From: Eunapius fragilis
Taxonomy: Eukaryota; Porifera; Demospongiae; Spongillida; Spongillidae
Length of the DNA: 64,000 nucleotides
NCBI GenBank assembly: GCA_963681505.1
Contig: OY811991.1
Location: 4,028,438 to 4,092,437, forward strand
Direction of reading: 5' to 3'
Shown here in pieces: positions 12,001-24,000 of this stretch (its first letter is position 1; each line of letters begins with the position of its first letter). A model generated the notes under the pieces. It was not told the origin of the DNA and searched no databases. It saw nothing but the letters and a program-made list of their open reading frames with translations. A program made the position numbers and the translations under genes.

Positions 12001-15000
12001 CTAGCTGTACTAGGGTGGTGTTGTTCTCCTCTAGCTGTACTAGGGTGGTGTTGTTCTCCTCTAGCTGTACTAGGGTGGTGTTGTTCTCCTCTAGCTGTAC
12101 TAGGGTGGTGTTGTTCTCCTCTAGCTGTACTAGGGTGGTGTTGTTCTCCTCTAGCTGTACTAGGGTGATGTTGTTCTCCTCTAGCTGTACTAGGGTGATG
12201 TTGTTCTCCTCTAGCTGTACTAGGGTGGTGTTGTTCTCCTCTAGCTGTACTAGGGTGGTGTTGTTCTCCTCTAGCTGTACTAGGGTGGTGTTGTTCTCCT
12301 CTAGCTGTACTAGGGTGGTGTTGTTCTCCTCTAGCTGTACTAGGGTGATGTTGTTCTCCTCTAGCTGTACTAGGGTGGTGTTGTTCTCCTCTAGCTGTAC
12401 TAGGGTGGTGTTGTTCTCCTCTAGCTGTACTAGGGTGGTGTTGTTCTCCTCTAGCTGTACTAGGGTGGTGTTGCTCTCCTCTAGCTGTACTAGGGTGGTG
12501 TTGCTCTCCTCTAGCTGTACTAGGGTGGTGTTGCTCTCCTCTAGCTGTACTAGGGTGGTGTTGCTCTCCTCTAGCTGTACTAGGGTGGTGTTGTTCTCCT
12601 CTAGCTGTACTAGGGTGGTGTTGTTCTCCTCTAGCTGTACTAGGGTGGTGTTGCTCTCCTCTAGCTGTACTAGGGTGGTGTTGCTCTCCTCTAGCTGTAC
12701 TAGGGTGGTGTTGTTCTCCTCTAGGTGTACTAGGGTGGTGTTGCTCTCCTCTAGCTGTACTAGGGTGGTGTTGTTCTCCTCTAGCTGTACTAGGGTGGTG
12801 TTGCTCTCCTCTAGCTGTACTAGGGTGGTGTTGTTCTCCTCTAGCTGTACTAGGGTGGTGTTGCTCTCCTCTAGCTGTACTAGGGTGGTGTTGCTCTCCT
12901 CTAGCTGTACTAGGGTGGTGTTGCTCTCCTCTAGCTGTACTAGGGTGGTGTTGCTCTCCTCTAGCTGTACTAGGGTGGTGTTGCTCTCCTCTAGCTGTAC
13001 TAGGGTGGTGTTGCTCTCCTCTAGCTGTACTAGGGTGGTGTTGCTCTCCTCTAGCTGTACTAGGGTGATGTTGTTCTCCTCTAGCTGTACTAGGGTGGTG
13101 TTGTTCTCCTCTAGCTGTACTAGGGTGGTGTTGCTCTCCTCTAGCTGTACTAGGGTGGTGTTGCTCTCCTCTAGCTGTACTAGGGTGGTGTTGCTCTCCT
13201 CTAGCTGTACTAGGGTGGTGTTGTTCTCCTCTAGCTGTACTAGGGTGGTGTTGCTCTCCTCTAGCTGTACTAGGGTGGTGTTGTTCTCCTCTAGCTGTAC
13301 TAGGGTGGTGTTGCTCTCCTCTAGCTGTACTAGGGTGGTGTTGCTCTCCTCTAGCTGTACTAGGGTGGTGTTGCTCTCCTCTAGCTGTACTAGGGTGGTG
13401 TTGTTCTCCTCTAGCTGTACTAGGGTGGTGTTGTTCTCCTCTAGCTGTACTAGGGTGGTGTTGTTCTCCTCTAGCTGTACTAGGGTGGTGTTGTTCTCCT
13501 CTAGCTGTACTAGGGTGGTGTTGTTCTCCTCTAGCTGTACTAGGGTGGTGTTGTTCTCCTCTAGCTGTACTAGGGTGGTGTTGTTCTCCTCTAGCTGTAC
13601 TAGGGTGGTGTTGTTCTCCTCTAGCTGTACTAGGGTGATGTTGTTCTCCTCTAGCTGTACTAGGGTGATGTTGTTCTCCTCTAGCTGTACTAGGGTGGTG
13701 TTGTTCTCCTCTAGCTGTACTAGGGTGGTGTTGTTCTCCTCTAGCTGTACTAGGGTGGTGTTGTTCTCCTCTAGCTGTACTAGGGTGGTGTTGTTCTCCT
13801 CTAGCTGTACTAGGGTGATGTTGTTCTCCTCTAGCTGTACTAGGGTGGTGTTGTTCTCCTCTAGCTGTACTAGGGTGGTGTTGTTCTCCTCTAGCTGTAC
13901 TAGGGTGGTGTTGTTCTCCTCTAGCTGTACTAGGGTGGTGTTGCTCTCCTCTAGCTGTACTAGGGTGGTGTTGCTCTCCTCTAGCTGTACTAGGGTGGTG
14001 TTGCTCTCCTCTAGCTGTACTAGGGTGGTGTTGCTCTCCTCTAGCTGTACTAGGGTGGTGTTGTTCTCCTCTAGCTGTACTAGGGTGGTGTTGTTCTCCT
14101 CTAGCTGTACTAGGGTGGTGTTGCTCTCCTCTAGCTGTACTAGGGTGGTGTTGCTCTCCTCTAGCTGTACTAGGGTGGTGTTGCTCTCCTCTAGCTGTAC
14201 TAGGGTGGTGTTGCTCTCCTCTAGCTGTACTAGGGTGATGTTGTTCTCCTCTAGCTGTACTAGGGTGGTGTTGTTCTCCTCTAGCTGTACTAGGGTGGTG
14301 TTGTTCTCCTCTAGCTGTACTAGGGTGGTGTTGTTCTCCTCTAGCTGTACTAGGGTGGTGTTGCTCTCCTCTAGCTGTACTAGGGTGGTGTTGCTCTCCT
14401 CTAGCTGTACTAGGGTGGTGTTGCTCTCCTCTAGCTGTACTAGGGTGATGTTGCTCTCCTCTAGCTGTACTAGGGTGGTGTTGCTCTCCTCTAGCTGTAC
14501 TAGGGTGGTGTTGTTCTCCTCTAGCTGTACTAGGGTGATGTTGCTCTCCTCTAGCTGTACTAGGGTGGTGTTGCTCTCCTCTAGCTGTACTAGGGTGGTG
14601 TTGCTCTCCTCTAGCTGTACTAGGGTGGTGTTGTTCTCCTCTAGCTGTACTAGGGTGGTGTTGCTCTCCTCTAGCTGTACTAGGGTGGTGTTGTTCTCCT
14701 CTAGCTGTACTAGGGTGGTGTTGTTCTCCTCTAGCTGTACTAGGGTGGTGTTGCTCTCCTCTAGCTGTACTAGGGTGGTGTTGCTCTCCTCTAGCTGTAC
14801 TAGGGTGGTGTTGTTCTCCTCTAGCTGTACTAGGGTGGTGTTGCTCTCCTCTAGCTGTACTAGGGCGGTGTTGCTCTCCTCTAGCTGTACTAGGGTGATG
14901 TTGCTCTCCTCTAGCTGTACTAGGGTGGTGTTGTTCTCCTCTAGCTGTACTAGGGTGGTGTTGTTCTCCTCTAGCTGTACTAGGGTGGTGTTGTTCTCCT

Positions 15001-18000
15001 CTAGCTGTACTAGGGTGGTGTTGTTCTCCTCTAGCTGTACTAGGGTGGTGTTGCTCTCCTCTAGCTGTACTAGGGTGGTGTTGTTCTCCTCTAGCTGTAC
15101 TAGGGTGGTGTTGTTCTCCTCTAGCTGTACTAGGGTGGTGTTGTTCTCCTCTAGCTGTACTAGGGTGGTGTTGTTCTCCTCTAGCTGTACTAGGGTGGTG
15201 TTGCTCTCCTCTAGCTGTACTAGGGTGGTGTTGTTCTCCTCTAGCTGTACTAGGGTGGTGTTGTTCACCTCTAGCTGTACTAGGGTGGTGTTGCTCTCCT
15301 CTAGCTGTACTAGGGTGGTGTTGCTCTCCTCTAGCTGTACTAGGGTGGTGTTGTTCTCCTCTAGCTGTACTAGGGTGGTGTTGCTCTCCTCTAGCTGTAC
15401 TAGGGTGGTGTTGTTCTCCTCTAGCTGTACTAGGGTGGTGTTGTTCTCCTCTAGCTGTACTAGGGTGGTGTTGTTCTCCTCTAGCTGTACTAGGGTGGTG
15501 TTGTTCTCCTCTAGCTGTACTAGGGTGGTGTTGTTCTCCTCTAGCTGTACTAGGGTGGTGTTGTTCTCCTCTAGCTGTACTAGGGTGGTGTTGCTCTCCT
15601 CTAGCTGTACTAGGGTGGTGTTGCTCTCCTCTAGCTGTACTAGGGTGGTGTTCCTCTCCTCTAGCTGTACTAGGGTGGTGTTGCTCTCCTCTAGCTGTAC
15701 TAGGGTGGTGTTGCTCTCCTCTAGCTGTACTAGGGTGGTGTTGCTCTCCTCTAGCTGTACTAGGGTGGTGTTGTTCTCCTCTAGCTGTACTAGGGTGGTG
15801 TTGTTCTCCTCTAGCTGTACTAGGGTGGTGTTGTTCTCCTCTAGCTGTACTAGGGTGGTGTTGTTCTCCTCTAGCTGTACTAGGGTGGTGTTCCTCTCCT
15901 CTAGCTGTACTAGGGTGGTGTTCCTCTCCTCTAGCTGTACTAGGGTGGTGTTGCTCTCCTCTAGCTGTACTAGGGTGGTGTTGCTCTCCTCTAGCTGTAC
16001 TAGGGTGGTGTTGCTCTCCTCTAGCTGTACTAGGGTGGTGTTGTTCTCCTCTAGCTGTACTAGGGTGGTGTTGTTCTCCTCTAGCTGTACTAGGGTGGTG
16101 TTGTTCTCCTCTAGCTGTACTAGGGTGGTGTTGTTCTCCTCTAGCTGTACTAGGGTGGTGTTCCTCTCCTCTAGCTGTACTAGGGTGGTGTTGCTCTCCT
16201 CTAGCTGTACTAGGGTGGTGTTGCTCTCCTCTAGCTGTACTAGGGTGGTGTTGTTCTCCTCTAGCTGTACTAGGGTGGTGTTGTTCTCCTCTAGCTGTAC
16301 TAGGGTGGTGTTGCTCTCCTCTAGTTGTACTAGGGTGGTGTTGCTCTCCTCTAGCTGTACTAGGGTGGTGTTGCTCTCCTCTAGCTGTACTAGGGTGGTG
16401 TTGTTCTCCTCTAGCTGTACTAGGGTGGTGTTGTTCTCCTCTAGCTGTACTAGGGTGGTGTTGTTCTCCTCTAGCTGTACTAGGGTGGTGTTGCTCTCCT
16501 CTAGCTGTACTAGGGTGGTGTTGCTCTCCTCTAGCTGTACTAGGGTGGTGTTGCTCTCCTCTAGCTGTACTAGGGTGATGTTGCTCTCCTCTAGGTGTAC
16601 TAGGGTGGTGTTGTTCTCCTCTAGCTGTACTAGGGTGGTGTTGTTCTCCTCTAGCTGTACTAGGGTGGTGTTGCTCTCCTCTAGCTGTACTAGGGTGGTG
16701 TTGCTCTCCTCTAGCTGTACTAGGGTGGTGTTGCTCTCCTCTAGCTGTACTAGGGTGGTGTTGCTCTCCTCTAGCTGTACTAGGGTGGTGTTGCTCTCCT
16801 CTAGCTGTACTAGGGTGGTGTTGCTCTCCTCTAGCTGTACTAGGGTGGTGTTGCTCTCCTCTAGCTGTACTAGGGTGATGTTGCTCTCCTCTAGGTGTAC
16901 TAGGGTGGTGTTGTTCTCCTCTAGCTGTACTAGGGTGGTGTTGTTCTCCTCTAGCTGTACTAGGGTGGTGTTGTTCTCCTCTAGCTGTACTAGGGTGGTG
17001 TTGTTCTCCTCTAGCTGTACTAGGGTGGTGTTGTTCTCCTCTAGCTGTACTAGGGTGGTGTTGTTCTCCTCTAGCTGTACTAGGGTGGTGTTGCTCTCCT
17101 CTAGCTGTACTAGGGTGGTGTTGTTCTCCTCTAGCTGTACTAGGGTGGTGTTGTTCTCCTCTAGCTGTACTAGGGTGGTGTTGTTCTCCTCTAGCTGTAC
17201 TAGGGTGGTGTTGTTCTCCTCTAGCTGTACTAGGGTGGTGTTGTTCTCCTCTAGCTGTACTAGGGTGGTGTTGTTCTCCTCTAGCTGTACTAGGGTGGTG
17301 TTGTTCTCCTCTAGCTGTACTAGGGTGGTGTTCCTCTCCTCTAGCTGTACTAGGGTGGTGTTGTTCTCCTCTAGCTGTACTAGGGTGGTGTTGTTCTCCT
17401 CTAGCTGTACTAGGGTGGTGTTGTTCTCCTCTAGCTGTACTAGGGTGATGTTGTTCTCCTCTAGCTGTACTAGGGTGGTGTTGTTCTCCTCTAGCTGTAC
17501 TAGGGTGGTGTTGTTCTCCTCTAGCTGTACTAGGGTGGTGTTGTTCTCCTCTAGCTGTACTAGGGTGATGTTGCTCTCCTCTAGCTGTACTAGGGTGGTG
17601 TTGCTCTCCTCTAGCTGTACTAGGGTGGTGTTGTTCTCCTCTAGCTGTACTAGGGTGGTGTTGCTCTCCTCTAGCTGTACTAGGGTGGTGTTGCTCTCCT
17701 CTAGCTGTACTAGGGTGGTGTTGCTCTCCTCTAGCTGTACTAGGGTGGTGTTGTTCTCCTCTAGCTGTACTAGGGTGGTGTTCCTCTCCTCTAGCTGTAC
17801 TAGGGTGGTGTTGCTCTCCTCTAGCTGTACTAGGGTGGTGTTGTTCTCCTCTAGCTGTACTAGGGTGGTGTTCCTCTCCTCTAGCTGTACTAGGGTGGTG
17901 TTGCTCTCCTCTAGCTGTACTAGGGTGGTGTTCCTCTCCTCTAGCTGTACTAGGGTGGTGTTGCTCTCCTCTAGCTGTACTAGGGTGGTGTTGTTCTCCT

Positions 18001-21000
18001 CTAGCTGTACTAGGGTGGTGTTGTTCTCCTCTAGCTGTACTAGGGTGGTGTTCCTCTCCTCTAGCTGTACTAGGGTGGTGTTGTTCTCCTCTAGCTGTAC
18101 TAGGGTGGTGTTCCTCTCCTCTAGCTGTACTAGGGTGATGTTGCTCTCCTCTAGCTGTACTAGGGTGGTGTTGTTCTCCTCTAGCTGTACTAGGGTGGTG
18201 TTGCTCTCCTCTAGCTGTACTAGGGTGATGTTGTTCTCCTCTAGCTGTACTAGGGTGGTGTTGCTCTCCTCTAGCTGTACTAGGGTGGTGTTGTTCTCCT
18301 CTAGCTGTACTAGGGTGGTGTTGTTCTCCTCTAGCTGTACTAGGGTGGTGTTGCTCTCCTCTAGCTGTACTAGGGTGGTGTTGTTCTCCTCTAGCTGTAC
18401 TAGGGTGGTGTTCCTCTCCTCTAGCTGTACTAGGGTGGTGTTGCTCTCCTCTAGCTGTACTAGGGTGGTGTTGTTCTCCTCTAGCTGTACTAGGGTGGTG
18501 TTGTTCTCCTCTAGCTGTACTAGGGTGGTGTTGTTCTCCTCTAGCTGTACTAGGGTGGTGTTGTTCTCCTCTAGCTGTACTAGGGTGGTGTTGTTCTCCT
18601 CTAGCTGTACTAGGGTGGTGTTGTTCTCCTCTAGCTGTACTAGGGTGGTGTTCCTCTCCTCTAGCTGTACTAGGGTGGTGTTGCTCTCCTCTAGCTGTAC
18701 TAGGGTGGTGTTGCTCTCCTCTAGCTGTACTAGGGTGGTGTTGTTCTCCTCTAGCTGTACTAGGGTGGTGTTGTTCTCCTCTAGCTGTACTAGGGTGGTG
18801 TTGCTCTCCTCTAGTTGTACTAGGGTGGTGTTGCTTTCCTCTAGCTGTACTAGGGTGGTGTTGTTCTCCTCTAGCTGTACTAGGGTGGTGTTGCTCTCCT
18901 CTAGCTGTACTAGGGTGGTGTTGTTCTCCTCTAGCTGTACTAGGGTGGTGTTGCTCTCCTCTAGCTGTACTAGGGTGGTGTTGCTCTCCTCTAGCTGTAC
19001 TAGGGTGGTGTTGCTCTCCTCTAGCTGTACTAGGGTGGTGTTGTTCTCCTCTAGCTGTACTAGGGTGGTGTTGCTCTCCTCTAGCTGTACTAGGGTGGTG
19101 TTGCTCTCCTCTAGCTGTACTAGGGTGGTGTTGCTCTCCTCTAGCTGTACTAGGGTGGTGTTGCTCTCCTCTAGCTGTACTAGGGTGGTGTTGCTCTCCT
19201 CTAGCTGTACTAGGGTGGTGTTGTTCTCCTCTAGCTGTACTAGGGTGGTGTTGCTCTCCTCTAGCTGTACTAGGGTGGTGTTGCTCTCCTCTAGCTGTAC
19301 TAGGGTGGTGTTGTTCTCCTCTAGCTGTACTAGGGTGGTGTTGCTCTCCTCTAGCTGTACTAGGGTGATGTTGTTCTCCTCTAGCTGTACTAGGGTGGTG
19401 TTGTTCTCCTCTAGCTGTACTAGGGTGGTGTTGCTCTCCTCTAGCTGTACTAGGGTGGTGTTGCTCTCCTCTAGCTGTACTAGGGTGGTGTTGTTCTCCT
19501 CTAGCTGTACTAGGGTGGTGTTGCTCTCCTCTAGCTGTACTAGGGTGGTGTTGCTCTCCTCTAGCTGTACTAGGGTGATGTTGCTCTCCTCTAGCTGTAC
19601 TAGGGTGGTGTTGTTCTCCTCTAGCTGTACTAGGGTGGTGTTGCTCTCCTCTAGCTGTACTAGGGTGGTGTTGCTCTCCTCTAGCTGTACTAGGGTGATG
19701 TTGCTCTCCTCTAGCTGTACTAGGGTGGTGTTGCTCTCCTCTAGCTGTACTAGGGTGGTGTTGCTCTCCTCTAGCTGTACTAGGGTGGTGTTGTTCTCCT
19801 CTAGCTGTACTAGGGTGGTGTTGCTCTCCTCTAGCTGTACTAGGGTGGTGTTGCTCTCCTCTAGCTGTACTAGGGTGATGTTGCTCTCCTCTAGGTGTAC
19901 TAGGGTGGTGTTGCTCTCCTCTAGCTGTACTAGGGTGGTGTTGCTCTCCTCTAGCTGTACTAGGGTGATGTTGCTCTCCTCTAGCTGTACTAGGGTGGTG
20001 TTGTTCTCCTCTAGCTGTACTAGGGTGGTGTTGTTCTCCTCTAGCTGTACTAGGGTGGTGTTGCTCTCCTCTAGCTGTACTAGGGTGGTGTTGCTCTCCT
20101 CTAGCTGTACTAGGGTGGTGTTGCTCTCCTCTAGCTGTACTAGGGTGATGTTGCTCTCCTCTAGCTGTACTAGGGTGGTGTTGTTCTCCTCTAGCTGTAC
20201 TAGGGTGGTGTTGTTCTCCTCTAGCTGTACTAGGGTGGTGTTGTTCTCCTCTAGCTGTACTAGGGTGATGTTGCTCTCCTCTAGCTGTACTAGGGTGGTG
20301 TTGTTCTCCTCTAGCTGTACTAGGGTGGTGTTGTTCTCCTCTAGCTGTACTAGGGTGGTGTTGTTCTCCTCTAGCTGTACTAGGGTGGTGTTGCTCTCCT
20401 CTAGCTGTACTAGGGTGGTGTTGCTCTCCTCTAGCTGTACTAGGGTGGTGTTGCTCTCCTCTAGCTGTACTAGGGTGATGTTGCTCTCCTCTAGCTGTAC
20501 TAGGGTGGTGTTGCTCTCCTCTAGCTGTACTAGGGTGGTGTTGTTCTCCTCTAGCTGTACTAGGGTGGTGTTGCTCTCCTCTAGCTGTACTAGGGTGGTG
20601 TTGCTCTCCTCTAGCTGTACTAGGGTGGTGTTGTTCTCCTCTAGCTGTACTAGGGTGGTGTTGTTCTCCTCTAGCTGTACTAGGGTGGTGTTGTTCTCCT
20701 CTAGCTGTACTAGGGTGGTGTTGCTCTCCTCTAGCTGTACTAGGGTGGTGTTGCTCTCCTCTAGCTGTACTAGGGTGATGTTGTTCTCCTCTAGCTGTAC
20801 TAGGGTGGTGTTGTTCTCCTCTAGCTGTACTAGGGTGGTGTTGCTCTCCTCTAGCTGTACTAGGGTGGTGTTGCTCTCCTCTAGCTGTACTAGGGTGATG
20901 TTGCTCTCCTCTAGGTGTACTAGGGCGGTGTTGCTCTCCTCTAGCTGTACTAGGGTGGTGTTGCTCTCCTCTAGCTGTACTAGGGCGGTGTTGCTCTCCT

Positions 21001-24000
21001 CTAGCTGTACTAGGGTGGTGTTGCTCTCCTCTAGCTGTACTAGGGTGGTGTTGCTCTCCTCTAGCTGTACTAGGGCGGTGTTGCTCTCCTCTAGCTGTAC
21101 TAGGGTGGTGTTGTTCTCCTCTAGCTGTACTAGGGTGGTGTTGCTCTCCTCTAGCTGTACTAGGGTGGTGTTGTTCTCCTCTAGCTGTACTAGGGTGGTG
21201 TTGTTCTCCTCTAGCTGTACTAGGGTGGTGTTGTTCTCCTCTAGCTGTACTAGGGTGGTGTTGCTCTCCTCTAGCTGTACTAGGGTGATGTTGCTCTCCT
21301 CTAGCTGTACTAGGGTGGTGTTGTTCTCCTCTAGCTGTACTAGGGTGGTGTTGCTCTCCTCTAGCTGTACTAGGGTGGTGTTGTTCTCCTCTAGCTGTAC
21401 TAGGGTGGTGTTGCTCTCCTCTAGCTGTACTAGGGTGGTGTTGTTCTCCTCTAGCTGTACTAGGGTGGTGTTGTTCACCTCTAGCTGTACTAGGGTGGTG
21501 TTGCTCTCCTCTAGCTGTACTAGGGTGATGTTGTTCTCCTCTAGCTGTACTAGGGTGATGTTGCTCTCCTCTAGCTGTACTAGGGTGGTGTTGTTCTCCT
21601 CTAGCTGTACTAGGGTGGTGTTGCTCTCCTCTAGCTGTACTAGGGTGGTGTTGTTCTCCTCTAGCTGTACTAGGGTGGTGTTGCTCTCCTCTAGCTGTAC
21701 TAGGGTGGTGTTGTTCTCCTCTAGCTGTACTAGGGTGGTGTTGTTCACCTCTAGCTGTACTAGGGTGGTGTTGCTCTCCTCTAGCTGTACTAGGGTGATG
21801 TTGCTCTCCTCTAGCTGTACTAGGGTGGTGTTGTTCTCCTCTAGCTGTACTAGGGTGGTGTTGTTCTCCTCTAGCTGTACTAGGGTGGTGTTGCTCTCCT
21901 CTAGCTGTACTAGGGTGGTGTTGTTCTCCTCTAGCTGTACTAGGGTGGTGTTGTTCTCCTCTAGCTGTACTAGGGTGGTGTTGCTCTCCTCTAGCTGTAC
22001 TAGGGTGATGTTGCTCTCCTCTAGCTGTACTAGGGTGGTGTTGTTCTCCTCTAGCTGTACTAGGGTGGTGTTGCTCTCCTCTAGCTGTACTAGGGTGGTG
22101 TTGTTCTCCTCTAGCTGTACTAGGGTGGTGTTGCTCTCCTCTAGCTGTACTAGGGTGGTGTTGTTCTCCTCTAGCTGTACTAGGGTGGTGTTGTTCACCT
22201 CTAGCTGTACTAGGGTGGTGTTGCTCTCCTCTAGCTGTACTAGGGTGGTGTTGCTCTCCTCTAGCTGTACTAGGGTGGTGTTGTTCTCCTCTAGCTGTAC
22301 TAGGGTGGTGTTGTTCACCTCTAGCTGTACTAGGGTGGTGTTGCTCTCCTCTAGCTGTACTAGGGTGGTGTTGTTCACCTCTAGCTGTACTAGGGTGGTG
22401 TTGCTCTCCTCTAGCTGTACTAGGGTGGTGTTGCTCTCCTCTAGCTGTACTAGGGTGATGTTGCTCTCCTCTAGCTGTACTAGGGTGGTGTTGCTCTCCT
22501 CTAGCTGTACTAGGGTGGTGTTGTTCTCCTCTAGCTGTACTAGGGTGGTGTTGCTCTCCTCTAGCTGTACTAGGGTGGTGTTGCTCTCCTCTAGCTGTAC
22601 TAGGGTGGTGTTGCTCTCCTCTAGCTGTACTAGGGTGGTGTTGCTCTCCTCTAGCTGTACTAGGGTGGTGTTGCTCTCCTCTAGCTGTACTAGGGTGATG
22701 TTGCTCTCCTCTAGCTGTACTAGGGTGGTGTTGTTCTCCTCTAGCTGTACTAGGGTGGTGTTGTTCTCCTCTAGCTGTACTAGGGTGGTGTTGCTCTCCT
22801 CTAGCTGTACTAGGGTGGTGTTGTTCTCCTCTAGCTGTACTAGGGTGGTGTTGCTCTCCTCTAGCTGTACTAGGGTGGTGTTGCTCTCCTCTAGCTGTAC
22901 TAGGGTGGTGTTGTTCTCCTCTAGCTGTACTAGGGTGGTGTTGTTCTCCTCTAGCTGTACTAGGGTGATGTTGCTCTCCTCTAGCTGTACTAGGGTGATG
23001 TTGCTCTCCTCTAGCTGTACTAGGGTGGTGTTGTTCTCCTCTAGCTGTACTAGGGTGGTGTTGTTCTCCTCTAGCTGTACTAGGGTGGTGTTGTTCTCCT
23101 CTAGCTGTACTAGGGTGGTGTTGCTCTCCTCTAGCTGTACTAGGGTGGTGTTGTTCTCCTCTAGCTGTACTAGGGTGGTGTTGTTCTCCTCTAGCTGTAC
23201 TAGGGTGATGTTGCTCTCCTCTAGCTGTACTAGGGTGATGTTGCTCTCCTCTAGCTGTACTAGGGTGGTGTTGTTCTCCTCTAGCTGTACTAGGGTGGTG
23301 TTGTTCTCCTCTAGCTGTACTAGGGTGGTGTTGTTCTCCTCTAGCTGTACTAGGGTGGTGTTGTTCTCCTCTAGCTGTACTAGGGTGGTGTTGTTCTCCT
23401 CTAGCTGTACTAGGGTGGTGTTGTTCTCCTCTAGCTGTACTAGGGTGGTGTTGTTCTCCTCTAGCTGTACTAGGGTGGTGTTGTTCTCCTCTAGCTGTAC
23501 TAGGGTGGTGTTGCTCTCCTCTAGCTGTACTAGGGTGGTGTTGTTCTCCTCTAGCTGTACTAGGGTGGTGTTGCTCTCCTCTAGCTGTACTAGGGTGGTG
23601 TTGCTCTCCTCTAGCTGTACTAGGGTGGTGTTGCTCTCCTCTAGCTGTACTAGGGTGGTGTTGCTCTCCTCTAGCTGTACTAGGGTGGTGTTGCTCTCCT
23701 CTAGCTGTACTAGGGTGGTGTTGTTCTCCTCTAGCTGTACTAGGGTGGTGTTGCTGTCCTCTAGCTGTACTAGGGTGGTGTTGTTCTCCTCTAGCTGTAC
23801 TAGGGTGATGTTGTTCTCCTCTAGCTGTACTAGGGTGGTGTTGTTCTCCTCTAGCTGTACTAGGGTGGTGTTGCTCTCCTCTAGCTGTACTAGGGTGGTG
23901 TTGCTCTCCTCTAGCTGTACTAGGGTGGTGTTGCTCTCCTCTAGCTGTACTAGGGTGGTGTTGTTCTCCTCTAGCTGTACTAGGGTGGTGTTGTTCTCCT

